Assembly (NCBI GenBank): GCA_015146655.1
Contig: VKHL01000078.1
Span: forward strand, 65,454 to 129,453
Reading direction: 5' to 3'
Length of the DNA: 64,000 nt
DNA from: Ochromonas danica
Taxonomy: Eukaryota; Sar; Chrysophyceae; Chromulinales; Chromulinaceae
Position numbers and translations under genes: made by a program. This document shows, one piece after another, positions 29,620-39,575 of the stretch (positions within the stretch are counted from its first letter, which is position 1; the number at the start of each line of letters is the position of its first letter). A model generated the notes under the pieces. The model was given only the letters and a program-made list of their open reading frames with translations, ran no database searches and was not told the origin of the DNA.

Positions 29620-31438
29620 ATGATGTTCTCCGTTACCTTCGTTGGCAGACTGGTATTATTTGGTCTCATTCTTGCCTTTCTTCTACTTGCTGTCTATTCC
29701 AATGTAGACCACAACAGCTTGTTGAGGAACTCCTCTACCACCTGTCCCAGCACAGAGACTGTGACCTCCTTCCATGGCATGTTGACCTTACCTAAACTTC
29801 GCGTCCCCAACAAGATCGCCTTTCGATCATGCATTTCCAGAACACATGAGACAGTGTTAGCTGATATAGAAGGGCCGGGATGCGTAAAGTACGTCTTCTC
29901 TCGCTTCTCAGTCCTCATCTTAGTTTATCTCCTTAATCGTGATGGTTACGTTACCTCTCTGTTTGTTTGTAAACAGGTTGTTTTGGTTGGTAACTGGCAT
30001 GGGTGCATCACCAAGTCGTCCTAAGCGCACGAAGGATGCCATGATGATGGTATTGCGCATCTACTATGATGAATCGTCTATTCCTGCTGTGGAAGCACCG
30101 TTGGGTGCCTTCTTCGGGATCTATCATGATTACGATGATTCGTGGGGCAATACCTTTTCTGGTTATGGCGCAGATAACAACTTGTTCAAAATCTCGGAGA
30201 ACGGTACCTTCACTTTGTTGGCACCGCTTCCTTTTGCGAAGAGAATCAAGTTCACCTTGATTAACGAGGATCCCAGAGACATCAAGATGCGTGTGTGGTC
30301 TCAGATCAGCTATGACATATATGATCCGCGTTGTCCTTTCCCAGAGCCACTTCGTTTTCACGCAAGTTATGGAATGGAAGACCGTCGCCAGTTGAAGCGG
30401 CATGGTCTACCACATGAATTCAAACGTTCCTATCACGTCGGTCATGCTCAAGGCAGTGGTTATCTACTAGGCTTCACCTTTGGTATCACTATTCTTGATA
30501 AACGTGATATTTGGTTTCATAATGGTGGTGATTTGATTTTGTTGGATCCTTCCACAAATCCTCGTGTTTTAAAAGGCACAGGAGGTGAAGATTTCTTCGG
30601 AACTTCTTGTTGGTTCGAGAAGTTCCATAACTTCCCTGACTGGGGTTTCATGTACGGAGACAACGACAACCACTTCTCGGCTTACCGTTTTTTCATCGAA
30701 GAGTTTCAACTACCCTTTGTATCTGACTTTAGTTTTGAATATGGTGTGTCACAGGATTTCGCACAGTCTGTGATGTATTGGTATCAACATGGACCAGCTC
30801 TAACAAACAGTAAGCGACTTCCTCCATTGGCACAGCGATTAGGCGAAGAACCTGTCAGTGGAGATTTCTCAATCCCGCCTCCAACAGGTTTCGTGACGGA
30901 ATGGAGTATTTCGCGTACCTTTCCTTCCAGTGGGTTTGACGCAGCGATTGGTCGTATTCAAAATGTTGACACTTCTTATCGTCAACTGGCTCCAACTTTT
31001 GGTTTTCTTAGTGTTGGAGAGTATTTTTTCAGATTTGCTAGTAATGAAGGCTATCCCAGAGATTGCTTTGTCTGGGCCAGAGGTCATTATGTTATCAAGC
31101 AGGCTGAGCAGTTAAGTAGCATGAGTCTCTTTGTGTCTCGTGATGATCCTTTGGTGTTGTATATCAATGGTAAACAAGTGTATTCAGGACTTGAAGCACT
31201 AGGTGGTTATCATACATTCCGTGTGAATAGTAGTAGTGCAATGGTTGTTGGACAGAATGAGTTTTTGGTTCAATTTTCCAACACAGATAATACCAATAGT
31301 CGAGCTTTCCTCTTTGGACTACATCTACAGCATCATCATGCTCATCCCAACAGTCGACTAACGAATGTTGTGTATTTTGGGGATAATATTCTCCAACAAG
31401 CATCTGAAATAACTTCCTTGGGTGAAGGTTGTAGTTAG
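29620..31438 (+). CDS. GH172 (DUF2961) family glycoside hydrolase, membrane-anchored or secreted
   Basis: Two exons, 29620-29888 and 29977-31438, are joined across an 88-nt GTACGT...AACAG intron, giving 576 residues. An N-terminal hydrophobic stretch (VLFGLILAFLLLAVYS) is a signal anchor or signal peptide. The family signature follows in order. VLADIEGPGC sits at the exon end. Then come VLRIYYDE and EAPLGAFFG, and LPFAKRIKFTLIN. The GTGGEDFFG loop equals the GTGxEDYF motif of DUF2961 proteins. A C-terminal beta-sandwich-like part follows (VLYINGKQVY, NEFLVQF). Characterised GH172 enzymes act on fructofuranose or arabinofuranose linkages; the substrate here is unknown. The acidic pair in the ED loop is kept, so activity is plausible. 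The start lies only about 105 nt after the telomere-like array. Confidence 0.85.
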
Positions 31439-32387
31439 TCTAAGATTGTAGTAACAATATTAGTAGACTCTTTGCTTTGTATCTACTACCAGTAGACACA
31501 TTTTTTGATTGTTGATGATATTCATCAAGAGCATCGATCATTATCTTCTGTTCATCCCACCACAACTACTGCTACTGAACGAAGAGAGATAGTCTCAGAG
31601 AATAAGATCATGGATTTAGTCGAAGAGAACAAGCAAATTGGGTAATCAATTCTACGTTGCCTTCTTCTCCTCTTCATTGACGGACTATCTCCTTCTCCTC
31701 TCTAACCATCATACTTCTTCCTCATCTACTATAACATGATAAACAAGATGAGATTAATCACCTCCTCGTCATGTTGTGTGCGGATGGTGTAGGTTAGAGT
31801 ATTAGTGATGAAGTTATTGTGTGTCAGTTTAAAGTTAAGTTAGTCAATCAAATAACAGAATCAACAGCTGCTATTGATCAAGACCGTGATTACCATCCTG
31901 CTTCTTCTTTTCTTCATCTCTCCTGGATAACACCAAGACGACAGATCTTTTATGATGGTATAGACACTAGTAAAGCTGCAACGCTAACCGTAAAGCTGTA
32001 AAGTACTTGTCCTTTGGAGTGGTTTTTGGGAGTGTTTTGGAGTTTAATTAAGTTCACCATGTGTGTTTGATCAAACGACTCCTTGAAAGATTCCAAAGAA
32101 GAGATGGTTGGGAGACTTTTTGATCAAGGTCAGATGACCTAACTGTGATGATGGCGGTCTATATATAATACTGTATGTGTTTTTATTTCCTAGTATTTCA
32201 TTGGAAGTAGTAATAAAAACCTAATAGTATTATAGTGAAGTTGGAGCAAAGTAGATTTTTATTAATGTAATAATATCTTCCAACTAACTGGCCAAGAAAA
32301 TCTACACCTTTTGCATCTCCAAATAATAGAGACTACCAGCAGCAGGCATACATGATGATGACTCACGAAGGCAAACAAATAGCGCTT
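31439..32387. other. Intergenic with a gene relic
   Basis: Apart from the relic at 31511-31643, no coding or structured feature is visible. AT-rich DNA with CTTCTTCT and AACTTAATTAA-type words separates two convergent units. Confidence 0.5.
31511..31643 (+). pseudogene. Fragment related to the relic at 18583-19060
   Basis: The frame reads VDDIHQEHRSLSSVHPTTTT, then ATERREIVSENKIMDLVEEN and KQIG before a stop. The first 55 nt match the relic near 18770-18830 with only a few changes. No start codon or upstream exon was recognised, so it is a fragment. Having one copy in the permease cluster and one after the GH172 gene suggests duplication or transposition of a larger unit. Confidence 0.5.
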
Positions 32388-33160
32388 TCAACCTTTATTA
32401 AATGTTCCAACATCGAACCCCTTTTCAACCTTTCTTATCAACCTTTTCAACCTTACCTGACTAATGGGTTGAATAAACGATGAGTCCTCAAGTATTCTGC
32501 AGCCCAGAAAGATGAGACAATGAAAACTGGGATGATGCGCAGCAAATGCTTGAGAAATTGAGACGCTGTCATTGGCCCCTTGAAGCGTGTAGACAAGTTG
32601 AACTTGATTCTGTGCAGGATTGCTACGCTCCCACAAGTAAACACCGCACTGAGGAAGCTGTTCGGCATCATCGTCACCACACACTGCATGGTCATCAATG
32701 GTATCTTGCACAATCTTCGCCGTGTTAGCCGCGCTACCAGCCTCTGTAAGAATGTGATCACTTGTATTCATAGCGTTTAGGAACTCCAGCGCATCTTGTC
32801 TAGAAAGAAACTCGTTCACATTCGCATAATGAATGACAGTGCGTTGGGGTGGCCCGTGGAGTGAATAGCGTGCCGCCTGCGTAGAAAAATGAGAATGACC
32901 AACCAAAATAATTGCCTTCGTTGTCGTACTCAAAGGGCCTGGAATAACCGGGGCCAAGTGACCGTTCTTCCCGCAATAACCAGTCAGTATAGCTTCTTTA
33001 GATTTCAGTTTCTTGCCGCATGTAGCACCACTTGGCGTTCGCAATAACCATCCACTAACTTTGTTCTAGTACATTGTTTCAATGTTAATGGAATTATCGC
33101 CTTGCAAGTCGGTTTTTTTACCAATCCTGTTGGATTGAATGGTTGCACTGGCCATTCATT

Positions 33161-33213
<53 letters not shown>

Positions 33214-33645
33214 ATTCTTCTTCTTCTTCTTCTTCTTCTTCTTCTTCTTCTTCTTCTTCTTCTTCTTCATCTTCTTCTTCTTCATATTCTTCTTCTTCTT
33301 CTTCTTCTTCTTCTTCATCTTCTTCTTCTTCTTCTTCTTCACTGCTATTATCTTCTTCATTCAATAAACTAGTGATCCAATCTTTAATTTCGTCAATTAT
33401 GTCATAAAAGTTGTCATGGAAAAGCTCGGAAACCTCTTCGTCATCCTCCACATCAATTGTTCTCTCAAAACGCACGTTAATCGTGCCTTCCTCGCAGGTA
33501 ACTCTTGCCTCCACCGTGTCACTACCGAAGTCATCGGATCCTCGAGTCTCCGATTCCATTCAGCGTCAAGCTCTAACGTTCCCTCAGTGAACAAAGCTAT
33601 CATTTCCTCGTCTGTCAGATCGTTTAAAATATCAATCATCTCCAT
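32388..33645 (-). pseudogene. Acidic protein with Cys-rich repeats, split over three frames
   Basis: Three overlapping minus-strand frames form one apparent protein. Frame 1 starts at ATG 33645 (MEMIDILNDLTDEEM...ELDAEWN). Frame 2 runs from about 33559 to 33020 (VEARVTCEEGTINVRFERTI, then long Glu and Asp runs, then TCKAIIPLTLKQC...DGYC). Frame 3 runs from about 33044 to 32388 (SGATCGKKLKSKEAILTGYC, then KAIILVGHSHF). The C-x(n)-C-x(n)-GYC unit occurs twice across the frame 2/3 break, a layout seen in small zinc-binding repeats. Both breaks need the same 1-nt correction and have no good GT-AG pair, so a frameshifted pseudogene or sequencing error is likelier than introns. The C-terminal domain is not recognised. 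Frame 2 alone could encode 184 residues. Confidence 0.5.
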
Positions 33646-33658
33646 CTTGTCAAGTGTC

Positions 33659-33946
33659 TCATAGATGCAGTCTCAATTTATATGCTTGTCTTTCGCTTTT
33701 AGCAGGAAGGAGGTCTGCCTTCTTGGGGTCGTGCAAGTTCACCTGGAGCACCAGCAGCAGCCACAGAAGAGCAACGGTGTGTTGAGAGCAAACCGGGAAG
33801 GGTCGACACAGAGACTTCACAATGTGGTTAAAGCCTTCAACTTCAACTTGTTGATCGGCTGCGGTTGCACTTTTTAGCTGGACTATGTGCTTGCTGGAGC
33901 TTCTCTGCAGTAAAACCCCATTCCACACATTCCTCTTGATCCACAT
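33659..33946 (-). CDS. Small hypothetical protein or exon
   Basis: A 95-codon frame from ATG 33946 ends just before the start of the acidic gene. It has balanced third-position use, unlike nearby AT-rich DNA, and a hydrophobic stretch VALLWLLLVLQV. A splice-acceptor-like TTTTACTGCAG occurs at its 5' side, so it may be an exon tail. No family was recognised. It may belong to the same broken locus as 32388-33645. Confidence 0.3.
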   Translation of the reverse strand: MWIKRNVWNGVLLQRSSSKHIVQLKSATAADQQVEVEGFNHIVKSLCRPFPVCSQHTVALLWLLLVLQVNLHDPKKADLLPAKSERQAYKLRLHL

Positions 33947-35616
33947 TCTAATGATATATTATGTTAGCAGTGTTTTCTTTAACATTTTGTTGGTATTTTA
34001 AGAGGCATGGTGTTTTTGAGTGCCTTTTTCCAATATGAACAAAAAGCTCTGCCGCCCTGAAGATTCAAGATCCCTGAAATTCAATATTAAATTAATTTGA
34101 GGTATATTGCGTAGATTGTTTTAAAAGTATTACAAGAAGAAGATATTTGGTGCTGAAGACGGGGTCTTAGAGGGGTCAAAAAATAGGTAACATTTACGCC
34201 TGATCTTGTTGGGCCTGATCTTCTCCACTCTCTCAACCTTCTTTTCCTCTTTCCTTAGGCTATTGAACCGTGCTCTCTTGGTGGCATCCTTGGTTGCTTT
34301 GGCGTTTTTCTGCTGCATCCGCACCTTCTTTGTCTCTTGTGCCGCTATTCTTGTCTCTACTTGTGACAAAAGAAATCATTTGTGAACCTTCAATGAAGCA
34401 CTATTTCTTCTCACTAGATAGCTCCTTTTTTGCTGTGAAAATCGCCACTAGGTCTCCATGAATGGCACGATACTATTCCGTGCTATTAACCATTCCGTGC
34501 TTTGCAATCCAAGTCTGAGGAGTGACAAATAACACAGCACTGCTTCATAACAAACACCTTCAATAACACTGCTGCTATCGCAAAACTCAGGGGCGGCAGC
34601 GAGTTCAGCAGCACAGTGAACGTGATAGAACTTTATTATAAGTCCAAGGTTTCCACTGCTTTATTTGGTTACAACCCCTTCAAAATAAGATTTAGTAGCG
34701 ACTATAACTTTATCTTGTTTCTTGGCACCTACGGATTGGGTGGAATACCAATTTAGGATCATATTGGGCAGAAGTTGCTCGTAAAAATAGGCAGAAGTTG
34801 AATAGATTTAGGCATTTCGAGGACCCTTTTCTTCAGATTCGATGCAAGCATTCGTCTAGTTTTGTCTCACAACTTCGACATAATTGATCTCAATAAGTAG
34901 CGGGTAACAGTATTTGAGGGAAAAATGTGGCAGGGACTGCAATATTGTGTCTTCTTTTGGCTTCTTCGGCTTTTTCCAGTACCACCCTTCTTTCTTGTCT
35001 TTTCCGAGTGGTTTTTGGTCGCACGCTTGCCTCAACTGGTTTGCGGTGGGGCCCTTCAATACTCCTTATTCGTTTTCCATACTCCTGAAAAATGCCCCCA
35101 GCTGAATTGGCAAAGCTTTTGAGGGGTCTGTTACCAACATAATAACATTACTTTCATCACTTCTCAGCATTTTTAAAGCCTTTTTTACAGTGGTTCTGGT
35201 GATCAATAGGACTGTGGCCAAAATATATAGTTGATGTTGATGAGTTGGTTAGTTATTTAGTTGGTTGTGTTATAGATAGAGTGTTGAGTGTTAGCTATTG
35301 TTTTGGTGTGTGGTAAGCCAATATGCAAGCTAATATGGTGTGTGGACTAGGAACCCTAAAGAAATAGAATTGATTTGAGTTTGAATTGAGGTAGTAGTAT
35401 CGGGTTGGAATTATTACATTCAGAGTTGTGACTTGGCAGACTTCTCATGAAGTCAAATCAAAGTTGACACAAGTCTTCTCCAATGACATCTTAATTACCG
35501 TAACAAATCAGCGTAACTAGGAGCCAGAATTCCAGAATCGATATTCAGATATTCAGATATTCAAAATTCCAAATACCCAGATCCTGGTCCTGTCACAAAG
35601 TAGCAATAAGTTAAGT
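33947..35616. other. Uncertain exon relics in otherwise non-coding DNA
   Basis: Two minus-strand stretches look coding but lack proper starts. Positions 34130-34369 encode a very basic peptide (ETKKVRMQQKNAKATKDATK). Positions about 34885-35140 are open without ATG (PLKSFANSAGGIFQEYGKRI, RRVVLEKAEEAKRRHNIA). They may be exons or relics of one basic coiled-coil protein. The remainder (35141-35616) is AT-rich and holds the promoter of the Gaa1-like gene; ATATTCAGATATTCAGATATTC at about 35538-35560 is a short tandem repeat. Confidence 0.35.
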
Positions 35617-37635
35617 ATGAAGAAGAAATCATCACGATGGTCATCAACACTACCTTGGGATGACTTCTACCTTATCCTATTCTACCTCCTAGTCATACTC
35701 TGGACATTTCAAGGCTTTCCTAATATTAATTTATCTTCTATCGAATCAAAACCACGTAGTCTCTATGTTGATGAACATGCGGTTAATCTACATCATCAGC
35801 TTACTCTCATTATTAATCCTAAACTAATCTACTATCAAGAAGAATATAATCAGACAGTACTAACCTGTCAAAACTTCATTTCTGATGAAGTAGAAGGTAG
35901 TTATCATTGTCAACAAATGGATACCCATCTAATAGAATGGATATTCACTCCGATAGCCTCACCTCTACCTCTAACGACTACCTTGATCATCCTATATGGT
36001 CAAGAAGACATCTTGAAGAAGATCATTCACTACCTTCATGCTACACTGCGTGTGTCTGCATGGCAGGCTGTACGTGTGGTTGTGCTAGTAGTACTACCCT
36101 TCTCTCATCAATCACATGAGGAAATCATCTTGTCAGTGGATAGTTGGTGGAGGAGAAGAAGTAGTAATCAAGGGTTAATACGTCAGGCTTATGTCTTTGA
36201 CTTGACCGCATTGAAGGCTAACACTACCTTGCACCACCTCGTCATCTACCCACATAACACAAGACGACTACCCAATCTGGATATGATGTCCTTCTTCTTA
36301 CTACGTTATCCTCGTGTAGTTACCACCTCAGAGGTAGTGGGCATCGCACCTCCTCGGGGGTTGTCCCTCTCTCTCCTCCACTCGTTACTCCCGCCAGTCC
36401 CTCCTTTCTCTCTTGTACTACCAGAGAGAAAGATTGATGCTGTTACCTTCCAGGCTATGGTTCATGATCAACCAGACCGTAGTAGTAGTGGTAGTGGAGG
36501 AGGAGGAGGAGTGAGGCAAGTGGTAGAGGTAGCTATGGATGGAATCTACTTCTCCAGTGCATTAGAAGGTGAGTGACTACTACTACTACTACCTCTATCT
36601 CCCTCTCTTTGTGGTGTACTAGTACAGACTAACAGATTGAATGGATGGGTGCTATACTATGCTGTGCTGTACTGTATAGAGGAGTTACACCATTCACTCT
36701 TCTTCTACTACCTACTAGGAGATTTACACTTCGTGGTAAGTTAGACTAAGTTAACCTGTGTGTGGGCCCTGTTACACACTGTTACACTATGTGTGCTACT
36801 ACATGTGCTACTACTAGGTGTTGTTATCTAATGAGTAATACAATGTTTGATATGATTGTAGGGTATCACAGAATACGGTCTTGTTGTAGTGTTGATATTA
36901 GTTACTGTGGGATGTATGATAGCACAATACTGGCAGCGTTGCTCACTACTACCCTCCACTACTACCACTACTACTACAACCATTACCACACGTTTGAAAG
37001 TTGTGACAGTGTTACTTGACTGTTACCTCGTCTTACTACTACTCTGGCGTGACACACTACTACCTCATCTACTATTACCTCCTACCACACCATTGCTATC
37101 TATTATACTACTACTACTACATCCTCCTATTGACTTGATCATGACTCTCATACTATCTCTTGTTAAAGTCATTCTAGTGGTAACAACTTGGTCTACTACC
37201 ACCAACTACCAACGTAGAGATATAGCCGTTGGTGTTGTAGGTCTGTTGTTTAGTATGGTAGTCTTACTAGCTTGTCTTGGGAGCTTATCCTTTGCTCATG
37301 CGCTCTTAGTCTATCTCCTTACACTACCTTGTTTGTTTTATCTCTACCGCTATGCGATGATGATGATGATGGACTACACCACTACCACTACCACTACCAC
37401 TACCCTTGTAGAGGAGGAGAGAGGGAAAGAAGGTAGAGGTTGGCAGGGTGGTAGTAGTGGTAGGGTAGGTCTTGTCATGACTACTGGGGGATTGACTATC
37501 TTGCTCTTACTTTGTCATCCAGTCTATCTACCTTATACACTACCTTATACTCTACCTTGGTTTAGACAATACCTGGAAGGAAATGTTGATGTCTTCTTGT
37601 TAAAGATGATTGAACAATGGCAGCAAGTAAGTTAG
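35617..37635 (+). CDS. GPAA1: Gaa1-like GPI-transamidase subunit
   Basis: Exons 35617-36568, 36719-36735 (only 17 nt) and 36862-37635 join in frame with GTGAGT, GTAAGT and AG borders to give 580 residues. An N-terminal TM (FYLILFYLLVILWTF) precedes a lumenal domain. LYVDEHAVNL resembles the early FDENAL-type element of Gaa1, and TRRLPNLDMMSFFLL matches the characteristic G.LPNLDL.N motif. The C-terminal third has about six hydrophobic segments. Gaa1 helps attach GPI anchors to proteins in the ER, working with Gpi8, Gpi16, Gpi17 and Gab1. The sequence is quite divergent, so the assignment rests on the RLPNLD context and topology. A GTAAGT lies right before the stop; a further 34-nt intron and a hydrophobic last exon (37661-37753) are possible. 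Confidence 0.6.
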
Positions 37636-37903
37636 CCTAATAGTACCCGTGCTATTACAGTTAGTGCTGATGTTAATGTTGGTGTTGGTGTTGGTGATAG
37701 TTTGGATTACTGACTTATCCTTCCATTGTCTCTGCATTGGCTATTCAAGCTAACCTGGCCATCTTATTGCTCTAACAACTCCTTCGTATGTCACGAGAAG
37801 AGGTTAGACAAAGTTGGTTTGAGTGAGTTGGTTACTCTGTAGCTACTCTCTAGCTCCTGCTGTGGTGGTAGACGTCTCGGTATGATAAGAATGATAGTGT
37901 AGG

Positions 37904-37946
<43 letters not shown>

Positions 37947-38049
37947 GTGTAAGCCATTTGCATCTATTGGATGTGTAGCGATAGAATTAATTGCAGTACG
38001 TTCATCGAACTATCTGAGTTTAGGTGCATTCCTATCTTAGAAGAAGTTA

Positions 38050-38146
38050 GTGGCGCAACCCATTAACTTTGTTAGTCTCCATCGATTCCATTCCTCTTTA
38101 TATCTAACTGAGATAAACTACTAAAAAAGTTAATGGGTTGCGCCAC
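38050..38146. repeat. Perfect 21-bp inverted repeat with 55-nt loop
   Basis: GTGGCGCAACCCATTAACTTT at 38050-38070 is the exact reverse complement of 38126-38146. AGAAG words just outside add weak further pairing. No flanking target duplication was seen. It could be a small foldback element or an RNA hairpin. Confidence 0.75.
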
Positions 38147-38545
38147 TCTTCTCACCCATTGCGAGTTATACCTCCATTTATTTGACTTTTCTAAGTTACG
38201 AAATGGACTTCTTTAGATGATTTCTTTTGTTGTTTTTTAGTGCAGGGATTATTTTCTTAAGTTAACTATTTAGATTGCAGATTTGGAGATCTAGGACAAG
38301 GTCTACCCACCACCAAAGGTTCGGTCTTTCAGTCCATTGCTGTGAACTAAACTGAAAAGATACTCTTTTCTCTTCGTCGTCAGTGAATTGTCAGCTCAGT
38401 CCACCTCTAGAGTATTCTCATTTAATTGTTCTCATTCATTAATCAATCATTGATTATTTTCTTCATTGCTGTTTCATTTGTGAAAATCATCATAAGGTAA
38501 TTGTACTGATTTCTATTGTAAAGTGGTTGTTAACTTTTCCTGTTC

Positions 38546-38612
38546 TTAGTGTTTCCTTATGGAGTTTGCAGCATATGTTGATCATATGCTGTAAACTCCA
38601 TTAGGAAACACT

Positions 38613-38614
<2 letters not shown>
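38546..38614. repeat. 32-bp hairpin with 5-nt loop
   Basis: Arms 38546-38577 and 38583-38614 pair over 32 positions with one T-T mismatch and one G-U pair (if the plus strand is transcribed). The loop is TTGAT. A (CT)n run follows within 5 nt. Length and near-perfect pairing resemble a small-RNA precursor or foldback-element core. Confidence 0.75.
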
Positions 38615-38643
<29 letters not shown>

Positions 38644-39575
38644 AAGGAACCGTGGTTGTTGGCACAGGAGTCGCTTGCCACGGCGGCGGCCTCCAGTTAT
38701 CTGTTGATGAGTTGAAACTCGCATGTTTGGAGTGTTTCGAAGTTTGTCAGTGACATTGTTTGGTGTTCATTGTTCGTACTACTGCAGTCTATGTGATTGG
38801 TAGTCTAGTGTTGATGAAGTTTATTAGATAATGTCTATATGTCAATTGTGGAATGTGAATGTGGAGGGAACTCTGAACCATTTGATACTATACCTGTTAT
38901 GACTCTAGCTACTAGACTACCTAACCTAACCTAGTTTAACTACCAGTTTAGTTAGTTAGTCTAGTACAAGAATGATGAGAATCATGATGAGAATGAGTTT
39001 GCATTCAATTATTGTAATCAACAACGAGACGAATTGACTGACTCATCATCTCATCTCATCGCGATGATGATGATCACCTTCACCATCTTCTTCTTCGTAA
39101 AAAAAGTGTTGAGGAACGCAAACTAACAGAAACAACAACAACATCTAACAAACGATAAAATCTAACTAGCGAGTTTAATTCATTTCAGCAAAGCAAACAT
39201 AGAGGAGAAGAATGACTGACTGGGCGATAACTAACAGAGCTAGACAAGGGAAAGCAAAAGAGGCAGACCAGGCAGGTAGACAGAAGAGGTAGCAAGAAGG
39301 CGGGCGGGCAAACAAGTGATGCAGAGGATCATCATCATGAGAGTGTATGGTATGGTTTTGTTTGTACAATAGCAGCAACAGCAACAGAGACGCAATCGTC
39401 ACCGTGTCGCGCCTTTTAGGTTTTTTGATAACGAACTGGACGAGCAAAGTAATAATAAAGCAGACTATTTATCGTCAATATCATCAACTGAGCCGCAAAA
39501 AGCAAAAATCTGTCAAAAGCAAGCTATTCATCTTCTTCTTCTTCCAAAGCAGGAATGAAGGAAGTCGCTCAGTCT

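Larger units (their letters stand above)
37636..39575. other. Long intergenic region with foldback sequences
   Basis: No gene is visible. It contains a (TG)n run at about 37910-37944, two foldback sequences (38050-38146 and 38546-38614, listed separately), a (CT)n run at about 38619-38643 and simple-sequence GATGAT tracts near 39060. A frame at 39175-39447 is not conserved with anything here. Confidence 0.55.

Noticed and set aside
33102-33407. Plus-strand Ser, His and Phe homopolymer frames
   Set aside because: They are complements of the Glu/Asp-coding repeat of the acidic gene.
37661-37753. Possible fourth exon of the Gaa1-like gene
   Set aside because: It needs a 34-nt intron and its LVLVLVLV reading comes from a simple GTTGGT repeat; kept only as an alternative.
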